Assembly: GCA_020632915.1 (NCBI GenBank)
Contig: JACKEP010000025.1
Coordinates: forward strand, 1-64,000
Reading direction: 5' to 3'
Length of the DNA: 64,000 nucleotides
From: Alphaproteobacteria bacterium
GTDB lineage: Bacteria > Myxococcota_A > UBA796 > GCA-2862545
The first letter of the stretch is position 1, and the number at the start of each line of letters is the position of its first letter. The notes under the pieces are model-generated. The model had not been told where the DNA came from, searched no databases, and worked only from the letters and a program-made list of their open reading frames with translations. Below are positions 9,301 through 18,258 of this stretch, in pieces. A program made the translations under genes and the position numbers.

Positions 9301-12300
9301 CGTGTCGACGATCGACGGGGCGCCGGGCGACAGCGACACGTTGAGCACGCGCGGCGCGGTGTTGCCGATCACCACCGGCGCCGACGTGACCGGCAGGCCC
9401 GGATCCGTGGTGTCGTAGGGGGTGACGGTGACGACCACGCTGTCGCCTTCGTCGAACACGGCGCCGGTGAGGCGGTCGTCGGACGACACGAAGACGTCGT
9501 TGACCGTCCACGCGTAGGTCAGCGTGACGGTGTCGAGCGGATCCAGATCGGTGACCGCACCCAGATCGAGCGTGAGCGTCGAGCCCTCGACCGGGTCGCC
9601 GGGCAGGATGGCGACGCTGTCGAGCACGGGCAGCATGTTGCCCACGACCACCACGCCGCTGTCGACCGGCGCGCCGCGGCCGGACGGGTCGCCGTCCTTG
9701 GGCCACACCCGGCACGCGATCGCGTTGCCCTTGTTGAACGACGCCCCGGTGAGCGTGGGGCCGGTGGGGCCGAACGTGCCGTCGACCTTCCACTGGAAGT
9801 CGTAGTCGGGCAGGTCGCCGTCGTCGTCGTGCCAGCCGACAGGCTCGCACGTGGCGGTGTCGGCCTCGGTGATCGTGCCCGGCGTGACGAGCGCGCCGGT
9901 GAGCGTGGGCAGCGTGTTGACCACGAGGACGGGGCCGGCCTCGGCGGTGGCGCGGCCGTTGTAGGGGTCGGTGACGGTGACCGCGACGCGGATCAGGTCG
10001 CCGCGCGTGGTGAAGCCGGGGTCGAGGCTCGACAGCACCGCACCCGGCACCACCACGTTGTTGCGGTACCACACGTAGGAGACCTCCAGCTCGTCGCCGT
10101 CGGTGTCGACGGTGGCGAGGGAGGTCTGCAGGGTGTCGGCCGTGCGCGGCGTGGTGGGGGTGAGCGAGAAGCTGGAGATGGTGGGCAGCGTGTTGACGCC
10201 CACCGCGTCGTTGCTGGTGACGGGCGTGCCCTCCACCTCGCCGTCGTAGGGGGCGACGATGCAGTGGATGATCTGGCCGGGGGCCCAGCTGTCGCTCGAC
10301 AGCGTGGGCGCGTTCGACACGGCGACGCCGTCGACCTCCCACGTGTAGTGGAACGTGACCGTGTCGCCGTCGACGTCGGAGGACGCCCCCAGCGTGACCG
10401 ACAGCGTGTCGCCGTGCCGTGGGCCGGTGGACGACAGCGTGGCGCTGGCGAGCACGGGCGGCGTGTTGCGCACGGTGACCGGTGCCGACGTGACCGGCGC
10501 GCCCTCCGCCTCGCCGTCGTCGGGGAAGACCTGGCAGGTGATGACGTCGCCCTTGTGGAAGTCGGCGCCGTTGATGAAGTCGTTGGCCGTGGACAGGACC
10601 CGGCTGCTCACCCGCCACACGTAGCGGTAGCCGGGCACCTCGCCGTCGGCGTCGGACCAGCCGACCGGCGTGCAGTGCAGCGTGGACGTCTCCACCGGGT
10701 CGGTGGGCGTGACCTCGACGCCGGTGATCGACGGCACCGTGTTGGAGATGCGCCGGGTGACGGAGCGGGCCGTGCCGTCGACCGTGCCGTCGTTGGGGGT
10801 GACGAACACGACCACGTCGTCGCCCTTGACGTAGGGCTCCAGGTCGAGCGTGTCGCCGTCACCGTCGAGGTCGACCTCGGTGCGCACGGTGACGGTGTTG
10901 ACCTTCCACACGTAGCGCAGCGTGACGTGGTCGCCGTCGGGGTCGGAGGCCTGCCCCACCGCCAGCAGCACCGAGTCGGTGTAGGCGGGGTTGGGCGTGA
11001 GGGTGACCGTGTCGACGGTGGGCGGCGTGTTGGCCACGACCACCTCGTTGGACGTCACCATGCCGCCGGGCCCGAAGCTGTCGCGCGGGGTGGCCTCGAC
11101 GTAGATGTGGTCGCCGGCGGTGAAGCCGCTGACGCCCGCCGTGAGCGACGGCCCGTTCACCGACGGCACGAGCGCGCCTTCGACGTACCAGGCGTAGGTG
11201 TAGGTGATCGTGTCGCCGTCGAGGTCGACACCGCCCATCGGCTGGACCTGGAGCGTGGACGCCACCGTGGGCGAGGCCGGGGTGAGCAGCGCGCTGGCCA
11301 TCGTGGGCAGCGTGTTGCCGATGGTGACCTGGTTCGACAGCAGCGCCGGACCGACCTCGGTGCCGTCGTCGGGGGCGGCCGTGCACGTGACCGGGTCGTT
11401 GCGGTTGAAGTTGGCGCCGGTGAGCGTGCTCGACGTGACGCCAGTGACCGGGCGCCCGCCCACCTGCCAGGCGTAGACGTAGCCGGGAGCATCGCCGTCG
11501 AGGTCGGACCAGCCCTGCGGCGTGCACGTCAGCGTGGTGGTCTCGTCGGCGGTGGTGGGGCTGAGCACCACGCTGGTGATGCTCGCCGGCGTGTTCAGCA
11601 CGAACACGTGGTTGGACTCGCGCGGCGGCGTGGAGCTCTCGGTGCCGTCGTTCGTGGTGGCCTCGAACCACACGTCGTTGCCGCGCGCGAACAGGGCGCC
11701 CGTCAGCATCGTGCCGCCGGTCTGCACCACGTTGCCGTCGACGTACCAGACGATCGTGTCGGTGAGCGGGGTGTCGCCGTCCGGGTCGCTGCGCTGGATC
11801 GTGGCCCGCAGCGTGCCGTCGGTGCGCACCTCGGTGGGCGAGAGCTGGGCGGTGGACACCAGCGGCAGGCCGTTGCCGACGTCGACCGAGGCGACGACGG
11901 GCTGGCCTTCGTCCTGGCCGTCGTCGGGCGTGACGGTGGCGCGCCACGTCTCGCCCTTGTGGACCGCCGAGGACGGCACCGTGAGCTGGTTGGCGAAGCC
12001 CGCGGACTGGGGTCCGGTGCCGCTGTCGACCGTCCACGACACCCTGTACGTCACCTCGTCGCCGTCGGCGTCGAGGGTGGAGGGCGTGGCGACCAGGGAG
12101 TCGGTGGACCGCGGAGCGCCGGGCTCGATGCTGAGCGTGGTGACCGGGGGGGAGTTGGCGATCGTGGTCTCCAGCTCGCCGAACGGTGTGTCGCCGTTGG
12201 CCGACTGGGCCGCGACGCGCACCTTCCACAGCTGTCCCTTGACCGTGGCGGTCGCGGGCACCCGCTCGTCACCGCCGAACTCGCCACGGGGAACGCCGCC

Positions 12301-12549
12301 TTCGAGCCACTGGAAGATGTAGGTCCAGCCCGCGACGCGGTCGTCGACCACCACGGCGAGGTCGTCGACCGTGGTGGGCGCGTCGTTCTCCCAGTGCAGC
12401 GTGGGGGCGACCAGCGGCAGGTCGCTGTCGACGGTGCTGTCGGTGTCGGTGTCGGTGTCCTCGGTCTTGTCGACCGTGCCGGCCGTGCAGCCCGCGGCCG
12501 CCAGCACGCCGAGCGTGCCCAGGACCCGCACCAGGGATCGTCGTGTCAT
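6340..12549 (-). CDS. Giant surface lipoprotein: 19 Ig-like units and a C-terminal fibrinogen-like domain
   Basis: The 2069-residue protein starts with MTRRSLVRVLGTLGVLAAAGC, a lipoprotein signal with lipobox AAGC, then an Asp/Thr linker (DTDTDTDSTVDSD). About 19 units of 85-100 residues follow, each opening with NT(P/L)P and containing D-x-DGD, a Y-x-W-x-V strand and a xPxDG turn. This is the pattern of Ig/cadherin-like domains widespread in myxobacterial surface proteins. Every third unit (4, 7, 10, 13, 16, 19) carries a Cys pair. Residues about 1807-2069 resemble a fibrinogen C-terminal/COLFI domain (SCQDYRDGG; YCDQATAGGGWSRI; a Cys-rich end). I chose the start because a longer reading frame would bury the signal peptide. 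Likely role is adhesion or surface structure; that is inference. Confidence 0.9.
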   Translation of the reverse strand: MTRRSLVRVLGTLGVLAAAGCTAGTVDKTEDTDTDTDSTVDSDLPLVAPTLHWENDAPTTVDDLAVVVDDRVAGWTYIFQWLEGGVPRGEFGGDERVPATATVKGQLWKVRVAAQSANGDTPFGELETTIANSPPVTTLSIEPGAPRSTDSLVATPSTLDADGDEVTYRVSWTVDSGTGPQSAGFANQLTVPSSAVHKGETWRATVTPDDGQDEGQPVVASVDVGNGLPLVSTAQLSPTEVRTDGTLRATIQRSDPDGDTPLTDTIVWYVDGNVVQTGGTMLTGALFARGNDVWFEATTNDGTESSTPPRESNHVFVLNTPASITSVVLSPTTADETTTLTCTPQGWSDLDGDAPGYVYAWQVGGRPVTGVTSSTLTGANFNRNDPVTCTAAPDDGTEVGPALLSNQVTIGNTLPTMASALLTPASPTVASTLQVQPMGGVDLDGDTITYTYAWYVEGALVPSVNGPSLTAGVSGFTAGDHIYVEATPRDSFGPGGMVTSNEVVVANTPPTVDTVTLTPNPAYTDSVLLAVGQASDPDGDHVTLRYVWKVNTVTVRTEVDLDGDGDTLDLEPYVKGDDVVVFVTPNDGTVDGTARSVTRRISNTVPSITGVEVTPTDPVETSTLHCTPVGWSDADGEVPGYRYVWRVSSRVLSTANDFINGADFHKGDVITCQVFPDDGEAEGAPVTSAPVTVRNTPPVLASATLSSTGPRHGDTLSVTLGASSDVDGDTVTFHYTWEVDGVAVSNAPTLSSDSWAPGQIIHCIVAPYDGEVEGTPVTSNDAVGVNTLPTISSFSLTPTTPRTADTLQTSLATVDTDGDELEVSYVWYRNNVVVPGAVLSSLDPGFTTRGDLIRVAVTVTDPYNGRATAEAGPVLVVNTLPTLTGALVTPGTITEADTATCEPVGWHDDDGDLPDYDFQWKVDGTFGPTGPTLTGASFNKGNAIACRVWPKDGDPSGRGAPVDSGVVVVGNMLPVLDSVAILPGDPVEGSTLTLDLGAVTDLDPLDTVTLTYAWTVNDVFVSSDDRLTGAVFDEGDSVVVTVTPYDTTDPGLPVTSAPVVIGNTAPRVLNVSLSPGAPSIVDTITAMALVEDVDTDDVVEVSYTWYVGTDPVAGVTGDSLDPSHFTTGDRIHVVVVADDGDAQSDPFPSANVVIGNAAPSITDVVITPAEIREGVTATCEPHGWFDPDGDPPGYEYTWLINGTPRAATATITGIAFNKRDVLVCRVRPYDGAAFGDPVSSDPVTVVNSPPTLTTARLSTNPAREQSTLSIVVTGQRDADGDTLTVSRRWLVNGSEVSTATTLTGALFNRGDTVQGEITLDDTEATATYLTDIANVVNTNPQITSLVLTPAQPRVTQDITATPTYVDADGDEVTYTYTWYVAGAVVPGQTGPVLPAGSFVKHDEIYAVAVANDTFGNSNPASSNILTAVNSPPVATDVSFTPSPVSESTPPTCQAGGGFDADGDPITMTWRWQVGGQNTTTSQLLANTLYQRGQTLQCFAIPYDGEAFGAAEGSQVEQVINSAPTIASVLLDPSTVRTADAVRAVINGQGDLDGDVVTWTVAWFVNGVQVQTGTVLDPSRTRRDDRIVAVATPNDGRTDGTPVSSAEVVVQNTRPRVTGFVEVLPLDAYTEDTLSVEVSTEDDDGDTVVLDVAWTVAGTVVQTGTSLELGPDNFVKGDTISVTITPYDGIENGNPVNGLHGAILNTAPRAPTITVTPAIAIPNVDNLVCAIDTPAFDADGDAVTYTFAWRQGTVEIDVGLIQTATSSTVPAGLPGRGETWVCEARASDGLSSSPWSPEVAVDIGGNIQFSCQDYRDGGYTNSGIYRVDPDGQTGQEPDYGTYCDQATAGGGWSRILRTTGQDHDLGQRSFPVLTSTASNLADVGAYPAFSRDEDFDQIMIKQVSGQQAGAYAVFDLVDAPGRSMLDVMTYCRDQGTAPNNDSAFGGARTLGHTTAYSGTRIEGDLMIHPSDGSAARPVAYVFLCGVNTSSDNDVAYLSFSDATGTSNDWGDSWRGNGQKGTIWSFANGDYALGTAAHIGHSTLQALAGWKGTAGTPSGDQHAGTYEIYVR

Positions 12550-12649
12550 CGCGCTCGCCACCCAGGTCAGGGCATCTAGAGGTCGGGCCCGGAGGCCGTG
12601 GTTCGGACCGTCAGGGTACACCACGCCAGCCACGGTCGTCATGGCGGAG

Positions 12650-13009
12650 TCAACCCCCCAGGATTCCGGTCGACCACGCGAACGCGACGTGCAGCACGGC
12701 GGACCACCCGACGCCCGCGAGGGCCTGACGATCGCGTCGCCACGCCGACACCGCCGCGAGCACGGCGTGCAGGACCGCGCCGCCCACGGCCCACGCCCAC
12801 GTGGCCTGGAACACGAGCCCGAACACGTCGACGGTGACCGTGGCCGGGTGGGCCCCAGCGGCGAGCTGCTCGGCCGTGACCTTCTGCGTCCACGCCCACA
12901 CGCCCCCCCAGTACAGGGCCGACAGCAGGCACAGCAGCGCCATCACCTGGATGCGGCGGGGCACCGGGAACCGGCGGCGGGCGGGCGGCGTGTCAGGGGT
13001 GTCGGACAT
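12650..13009 (-). CDS. Small integral membrane protein, three predicted helices
   Basis: This 119-residue protein has a basic N-terminus (PPARRRFPVPRR) and then hydrophobic stretches at about 22-42, 62-85 and 98-117, consistent with three membrane helices and a cytoplasmic N-terminus. I recognise no family motif. A TAGACA hexamer lies 7 nt before the ATG, so the transcript may be nearly leaderless. It is divergent from the M61 peptidase gene (76 bp apart) and followed by the giant lipoprotein gene on the same strand after 100 bp, so a shared transcript is possible. Codon use matches the neighbours, which supports it as a real gene. Confidence 0.6.
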   Translation of the reverse strand: MSDTPDTPPARRRFPVPRRIQVMALLCLLSALYWGGVWAWTQKVTAEQLAAGAHPATVTVDVFGLVFQATWAWAVGGAVLHAVLAAVSAWRRDRQALAGVGWSAVLHVAFAWSTGILGG

Positions 13010-13085
13010 CGCCGCGTGTCTAGCGCGGCCCGGCCCACGTCGCCCCGGCCACCGGGGTACACACCCCGACTGCCCCGGAGCCCCC

Positions 13086-14915
13086 GTGACCTCCTCGCCC
13101 GCCCTGCACTACCGCGTCCGCCCCGCCGATCCGGCCGCCCACCTGTTCGACGTCACCTTCACCGTCGCCCACCCCGACGCCGACGGGCAGGTGCTGCGCC
13201 TGCCGTGCTGGATCCCCGGCTCGTACATGGTGCGCGAGTTCGCCAAGAACATCGTCACGATCGCCGCGCGGTCCGACGCCGGTCCCGTCGCGCTCACCAA
13301 GGTCGACAAGGACACGTGGCGGGCGGCCCCCTGCGACGGCCCGCTGGTGGTGTCCTACACCGTCTACGCGTGGGACCTGTCGGTGCGCATGGCCCACCTC
13401 GACCGCACCCACGGCTTCTTCAACGGCACGTCGATGTTCCTCGCCGCCGTCGGCCAGGAGCACGGCCCCCACACGGTCGACCTCGACCCGCCCGACGACG
13501 CCGCGTGCGCGGGCTGGCAGGTGGCCACCACCCTGCCCCGCGTCTCGGGCGACGCCTGGGGCTTCGGCCGCTTCGAGGCCGCGGATCACGACGAGCTCGT
13601 CGACCACCCCGTCGAGATGGGCACCTTCGACCGCGTGACGTTCGAGGCGTGCGGCGTCCCCCACCACGTGGTGTTCACCGGCCGCCACCGCTGCGACACC
13701 GCGCGGCTCTGCCGCGACCTCACGCCGATCTGCGAGCAGCACATCCGGATGTTCGGCGAGCCCGCGCCCGTGCCCGCCTACCTGTTCCTCGTGATGGTCA
13801 CCGGCGACGGCTACGGCGGCCTCGAGCACCGCGCGTCCACGGCCCTGATCTGCAAGCGCGACGACCTGCCCCAGGAGGGCGTGTCCGAGGTCACCGACGG
13901 CTACCGGTCGTTCCTCGGCCTGTGCTCCCACGAGTACTTCCACACGTGGAACGTCAAGCGCATCAAGCCGCGCGCCTTCGCGCCCTACGACCTGTCGCGG
14001 GAGGGCTACACCACGCTGCTGTGGGCGTTCGAGGGGATCACCTCCTACTACGACGACCTCGGCCTGCTGCGCGCCGCGCGCATCGACACGGCGGCGTGGC
14101 TCGAGCTGGTGGGCCAGACGCTCACGCGCGTGCTGCGGGGATCGGGGCGGCTGAAGCAGTCGCTGTCCGACAGCAGCTTCGACGCGTGGACGAAGTTCTA
14201 CCGCCAGGACGAGAACGCCCCGAACGCCATCGTGTCGTACTACGCCAAGGGCGCCATCGCGGCGCTCGCCCTCGACCTGCACCTGCGTCGGGTGACCGCC
14301 GAGCGGGTGTGCCTCGACGACGTGATGCGCGTGCTGTGGGCGCGCTACGGCGACGGCTCCGGCGTGCCCGAGGGTGGCGTGGAGGCCGTGGCCAGCGAGG
14401 TGGCCGGCGTCGACCTGTCGCCGTTCTTCGACGCGACGGTGCGCGGCACCGACGACCTGCCGCTCGCCGACCTGCTCGCCGACGTCGGCATCGACCTCGT
14501 GCTGCGCCCTGCCAACGGCGCGTCGGACAAGGGCGGCAGCGCCGCCACGCGCCGCAAGGGCCTGCCCGACCCCGGCGACCTCGGCGTGACCGTGGCCAGC
14601 CAGGGCGGCAACGCGCGGCTCAAGCACGTGCACGACGAGGGGGCTGCCCGCGCGGCCGGGCTGTCGGCCGACGACGTGGTGATCGCGCTCGACGGCCTGA
14701 AGGTGGGCGCGTCGGACCTCGTCGACCGCGCCGCCTCCTACGCCGCCGGCACCACGCTCACGGTGCACGCCTTCCGCCGCGACGAGCTCCTCGTCACCGA
14801 GGTGACGCTGGGCGCCCGACCGGCCACGACCGCGGCGCTGGTGCTGCGCGACGACGCGCCCGACGACGTGGTCGCCCGCCGCGACCGCTGGCTCGCCGGC
14901 ACCACGGTGCGCTGA
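13086..14915 (+). CDS. M61-family metalloaminopeptidase (glycyl aminopeptidase) with PDZ domain
   Basis: The protein has the M61 layout: an N-terminal beta domain (WIPGSYMVREF, a family signature, near residue 45), the zinc site HEYFHTWN (His282, Glu283, His286) with a downstream EGITSYYDD that supplies the third ligand Glu, and a C-terminal PDZ domain (about 490-580; GAARAAGLSADDVVIALDGLKV). At 609 residues it has the usual length. I chose the GTG because a GGAG lies 5 nt upstream and homologues begin with the beta domain; the open frame continues upstream only as non-coding sequence. There is no clear signal peptide, so it is probably cytoplasmic. Known members release N-terminal Gly or Ala; the physiological substrate is unknown. 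Monocistronic. Confidence 0.93.
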   Translation: MTSSPALHYRVRPADPAAHLFDVTFTVAHPDADGQVLRLPCWIPGSYMVREFAKNIVTIAARSDAGPVALTKVDKDTWRAAPCDGPLVVSYTVYAWDLSVRMAHLDRTHGFFNGTSMFLAAVGQEHGPHTVDLDPPDDAACAGWQVATTLPRVSGDAWGFGRFEAADHDELVDHPVEMGTFDRVTFEACGVPHHVVFTGRHRCDTARLCRDLTPICEQHIRMFGEPAPVPAYLFLVMVTGDGYGGLEHRASTALICKRDDLPQEGVSEVTDGYRSFLGLCSHEYFHTWNVKRIKPRAFAPYDLSREGYTTLLWAFEGITSYYDDLGLLRAARIDTAAWLELVGQTLTRVLRGSGRLKQSLSDSSFDAWTKFYRQDENAPNAIVSYYAKGAIAALALDLHLRRVTAERVCLDDVMRVLWARYGDGSGVPEGGVEAVASEVAGVDLSPFFDATVRGTDDLPLADLLADVGIDLVLRPANGASDKGGSAATRRKGLPDPGDLGVTVASQGGNARLKHVHDEGAARAAGLSADDVVIALDGLKVGASDLVDRAASYAAGTTLTVHAFRRDELLVTEVTLGARPATTAALVLRDDAPDDVVARRDRWLAGTTVR

Positions 14916-14962
14916 ACGCGACGGGCGCCGCGTCCGTCCAGGCGCGCAGGACGAGAAACGAA

Positions 14963-14996
14963 CCCGCCCCTGGAACCTTGCGGTGCCAGGGGCGGG
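14963..14996 (+). terminator. GC-rich hairpin downstream of the M61 gene
   Basis: An 11-bp perfect stem (CCCGCCCCTGG paired with CCAGGGGCGGG) with a 12-nt loop starts 48 bp after the stop codon. There is no U-tract, so it would be a poor classical intrinsic terminator. It may be a 3'-end stabilising or pausing hairpin, or the left end of the unusual region that follows. Confidence 0.5.
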
Positions 14997-16681
14997 GTGT
15001 CTCGGACGTCGTCGGTCGGGAAGTCCCTCTCGAAGGGGTACGGGTCGCGACGATGAGCCTGTTGCCAGGCGTGCCTTCGAGCGTTTGGTCACGGTGGGGG
15101 TCGGGGGTTCCGGCAGGTTCGAGTGAACATGCTGGAGGAACCGCTGCCGTCCATGGGGGTCCGGGTCGTGGGCCTGTCCCGGATGACCTGGTGCCCGCCC
15201 GTGCGTTCGGGTGGCTGCCGGGGTCGTGCCCCACGGGGGTGCGAAGCCGAGGCCTCGCCCGCCGCTGCCGTGCGTACTCCGCTGTCGAAGACGCTTCTCG
15301 TCGCGCCCGGCTCGTAGCCGAGCTGCCTTCCTCAGGGTTGCTTCAAAGACCGCCCCTCCGTCGACGTGCCTGCTGGAGTCCACTCCCGCGTGCCCGAGGG
15401 CGCGCTTCGGCGAGCCGGTGCCATCCGTCTCGCATGTTCCGTCCCCGTGGTTTCCCACCACCTCGACGGCTTCCTCCTCCAGCCGGGTGCAGGCATGTTG
15501 CAGCCTGCTGCCGACCCTGGGGTTCACCGGGTTTCCGCCTCGCGCTCACGACGTGCCCGTCGCGGCTGGGGCCTCCCCACCGATGCCACACCCTCCAGAG
15601 CCTTCCCCTCCACCGGTAGCCGCACCCGCGTCACCGCGGGCCGTTGCCCCCTCGCCGTCGGCGCTGCCGCGCCCGGCCTCGAGGCCTTGCTCCACCGGGG
15701 AGTCCGTTGTGCGGACGACGTGTGGCCACGCCGCCGACCCGATGCTCTCCTGGGCTTCCCTGTCGGAGTCGCGGACCGTGCCCGCCGCCGAAGCGGACGT
15801 GCGCTGCCCGGAAGGGCGCTGCCTGGTGACCGGTCGACTGCACCACCCCGGCGAACCGAGGCGTCCTCGTCGACCCTTCCCACCGACCGGGGGACCTCCC
15901 GACCGGCAACGGACCTCGCGGCGCCCCGCGACATCCGGCGTCAGGGGCGCTGCAGCGGGCGAACCTGCTGCCGACACCCTGACCTGACCACCACGCCCCG
16001 ACCGCCGTGCGCTCCGAAGGCTGGTCGCACGCCGCGCGCGAACGCTGCGGCACGACACCAGACCCCGAAGGACGTTGCCCGTCTGCCCGCTGCACCGCGA
16101 CCCGCCTGTCTGGGTGGACAGACCGTGCCGTGTGCCGTGGGGGCCCCGACCGACCGCGATGCCCCGACCCGAAGGCCCTGGGACCACGTCCGACCGCGGC
16201 GCCGACCGGAGGACACCCGCGTCCGACCCTCCCCAGCGCCCGCCGGGCGAACCCGGAGGACATGGGCAGGACCGGGGCGATGTGCCCCACGCTGCCAAGG
16301 TGGCGTTTCCTTCCGCCTCGAACCCCAAGGGGCCCGGCACCGACCGAGGCCGGTGTGGGGACGCTCCCTGCGTGCCCGAGGCTGACTCCAACCGTTGTTC
16401 GTACGTCAAAGAGCGACCGAAGTCGCTGCCTCTCGGTGCGCCGACGTCCGTCGTCGCGAGACGTGGAGCATCAGGGCACCGCCCGTGCCAGAACCGCCCC
16501 CACGGACCGACGCCCGTTTCTCGTCACGGGATGGGCATCGCGTTGCACACCGGGTCCCGCCACGATCCGCCGCCCATCGGGGTCACCCGATCACGATGTC
16601 GACAGGGACGGCGTGATCGGCGGTGGGATCGCGCGATCGATCGGGCATCGCGTTGCCCAATTCACGCGACCCGCCTCGGCG
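14997..16681. other. 1.7-kb region between convergent genes with no convincing coding sequence; possible structured RNA or element
   Basis: Open frames exist on both strands, but their third codon positions are not GC-saturated. They are clearly less so than the flanking real genes, and their translations are Arg/Pro/Ser-rich without domains. I therefore see no protein gene. Local structure is present: a 6-bp stem with a CGAA tetraloop at 16412-16427, a 12-bp perfect palindrome GATCGCGCGATC at 16627-16638, and a 14-bp direct repeat GGGCATCGCGTTGC at 16533 and 16643. The composition (many CGAAG/CCGAAGG motifs, more T in runs) differs from the genome's coding style. I have a vague recollection of similar translated products appearing as orphan hypothetical proteins in GC-rich genomes, but cannot name an element. 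Confidence 0.4.
16533..16656. repeat. 14-bp direct repeat flanking GATC-rich palindromes
   Basis: GGGCATCGCGTTGC occurs at 16533-16546 and again at 16643-16656. Between the copies lies the 12-bp palindrome GATCGCGCGATC (16627-16638), which continues into overlapping CGATCGATCG. This cluster ends 25 bp before the sulfatase stop codon and may mark one boundary of the non-coding region. Confidence 0.45.
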
Positions 16682-18256
16682 TCACTCCTCGTCGGTGCCC
16701 TCGTCGTCGGCGTCGTCGCGTCCCTGGCGCGGCACCTTCGCCACGTCCGGCATCGCATGACGCAGCCGTCGCAGGGCGTTGCGCAGCTCCGGCGTGGGGT
16801 CGTTGCGGAAGGCGTTGCGCCGCTCGTGCGGGTCGTCGACGAGGTCGAACATCGCGATCTCCTCGCCGTCGCGCACCAGCAGCTTGTAGCGGTCGTCCCG
16901 CACGATGGCCTCGAACGACGTGTAGTCCCCGGGGCCGTTGGGCCCGAACCGCTCCGCGTAGGCGATCTTGCGCGGGGCCTTGGCGTCGGGATCGCGCAGC
17001 ACGGACGCGAAGCTGATCGCGTCCTCCGGTGGGGGCTCGTCGCTGCCCACCCAGTCGAGCACCGTGGCGTACAGATCCGTGGTGTTGATCAGCGCGTCGG
17101 TGGACGTGCCCGCCAGCGGCGCGTCGGGACCGGTGACGATGAACGGCACGCGGATGCCGCCGCGGGCGAGCGACCCCTTGGCCATGCCCTTGTTCCATGG
17201 GGGCTCCACCGCCGAAGGTGCGGAGCCGTTGTCGCCCAGGAACACGATGTCGGTGCGGCTGCGCACGTCGTCGGGCAGCGCCGCCAACAGCCGGCCGAGC
17301 TCGGTGTCCATCGCCTCCACCATCGCCCGGTACAGGTCGGCCTCGGTGGGGTTGCGCGGCAGCGGCGTGGTGTAGAGCCCCTCGGGCGGCACGTGCATCG
17401 GGAAGTGGGCCGCGTGGAAGGCGACGTACAGGAACCAGGGCTCGGGCAGCGTGCCGACCTGGGCCACGGCGTCGTCGACGGTGGCGCTGGTGACGTAGCC
17501 ACGGCCCACGCCCGGCGTGCCGTCGACGACGCGCTGCCACAGGAAGTAGGTCTGCGGCTCGCCGTCGACGTAGCCGAGCAGGTTGCCCATGGTGCCGATG
17601 TGGTGGTCGAAGCCCGCCTGGCGCGGGTGGTCGTAGCCCCCCATCGTGGGCGTCGCGAGGTGCCACTTGCCGAGCGCGACGCTCGTGTAGGCGCCGTCGC
17701 TCGCCTCGTCGAGGGCCACCGGCAGCAGGCGCTCGGACGCCGGCAGGCCCCACCCGGCCTTGGGCGGGATGGCCGCGCCCACACCGTAGCGCCAGGCGTA
17801 GCGACCGGTGAGCAGCGTGGCGCGCGTGGGGGAGCACACCGGATCGGCGATGGCGTGGCGGAACATCACGCCCTGCGCGGCGAGCGCGTCGATCGTGGGT
17901 GTGGCGGGCGGATCGGGCGACACGCCGTAGGCCCCCACCATGTCCTGCCCCACGTCGTCGGCCACGATGACGAGCACGTTCGGGAACGGCCCCGACGCCG
18001 GCGCGGTGGGGTGGTGGGGCACCGCAGGGGACAGCGACGACCCGGTGGCGGGAACCGCCGCCGCCGGCGTGGCCTCGGACGGCCCGTCCGACGACGCCGC
18101 GACCGGACCGGGACGCGCAGCGTCGGCCGACGCGCCGACCGGCCCGCGGGCCACCCAGCCGATCGCGATCCCGACCACGAGCGCGACCCCGGCGACCACG
18201 ACGTCGCGTGCCGCCCCGCGGCGGCCGCGACCGCGTGCTGGGCCGACGGGCGGCAC
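16682..18256 (-). CDS. Membrane-anchored sulfatase (arylsulfatase type)
   Basis: The sulfatase signature CSPTRATLLTGRYAWRYG places the formylglycine-precursor Cys at residue 141. Metal and substrate-site motifs are in order: VIVADDVGQD (near 88), GKWHLATP and FLGDNGSAPS. At 524 residues the length is typical. The GTG starts 2 nt after the upstream gene's stop. It gives an Arg-rich tail and one hydrophobic helix (about 20-36, VVVAGVALVVGIAIGW), then a Pro/Ala linker, so the catalytic domain is probably periplasmic and anchored. Maturation needs a formylglycine-generating enzyme; none lies in this window. Sulfatases of this type cleave sulfate esters from glycans or small aromatics; the substrate is unknown. 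Co-transcribed with the 215-residue gene upstream. Confidence 0.92.
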   Translation of the reverse strand: MPPVGPARGRGRRGAARDVVVAGVALVVGIAIGWVARGPVGASADAARPGPVAASSDGPSEATPAAAVPATGSSLSPAVPHHPTAPASGPFPNVLVIVADDVGQDMVGAYGVSPDPPATPTIDALAAQGVMFRHAIADPVCSPTRATLLTGRYAWRYGVGAAIPPKAGWGLPASERLLPVALDEASDGAYTSVALGKWHLATPTMGGYDHPRQAGFDHHIGTMGNLLGYVDGEPQTYFLWQRVVDGTPGVGRGYVTSATVDDAVAQVGTLPEPWFLYVAFHAAHFPMHVPPEGLYTTPLPRNPTEADLYRAMVEAMDTELGRLLAALPDDVRSRTDIVFLGDNGSAPSAVEPPWNKGMAKGSLARGGIRVPFIVTGPDAPLAGTSTDALINTTDLYATVLDWVGSDEPPPEDAISFASVLRDPDAKAPRKIAYAERFGPNGPGDYTSFEAIVRDDRYKLLVRDGEEIAMFDLVDDPHERRNAFRNDPTPELRNALRRLRHAMPDVAKVPRQGRDDADDEGTDEE

Positions 18257-18258
18257 GA

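Noticed and set aside
6370..12579. A 2069-residue plus-strand open frame opposite the giant lipoprotein
   Set aside because: It mirrors the minus-strand gene codon for codon. High third-position GC suppresses stops on the opposite strand, and the translation is low-complexity Arg/Val/Gly/Asp. No start signal.
15108..15135. GGTTCGAG resembling a tRNA T-loop
   Set aside because: No matching acceptor, D-arm or anticodon stem could be built around it.
15211..16409. Overlapping open frames of 258, 339 and 287 codons on both strands
   Set aside because: Third positions are not GC-saturated, no ribosome binding sites and no domains; treated as non-coding.
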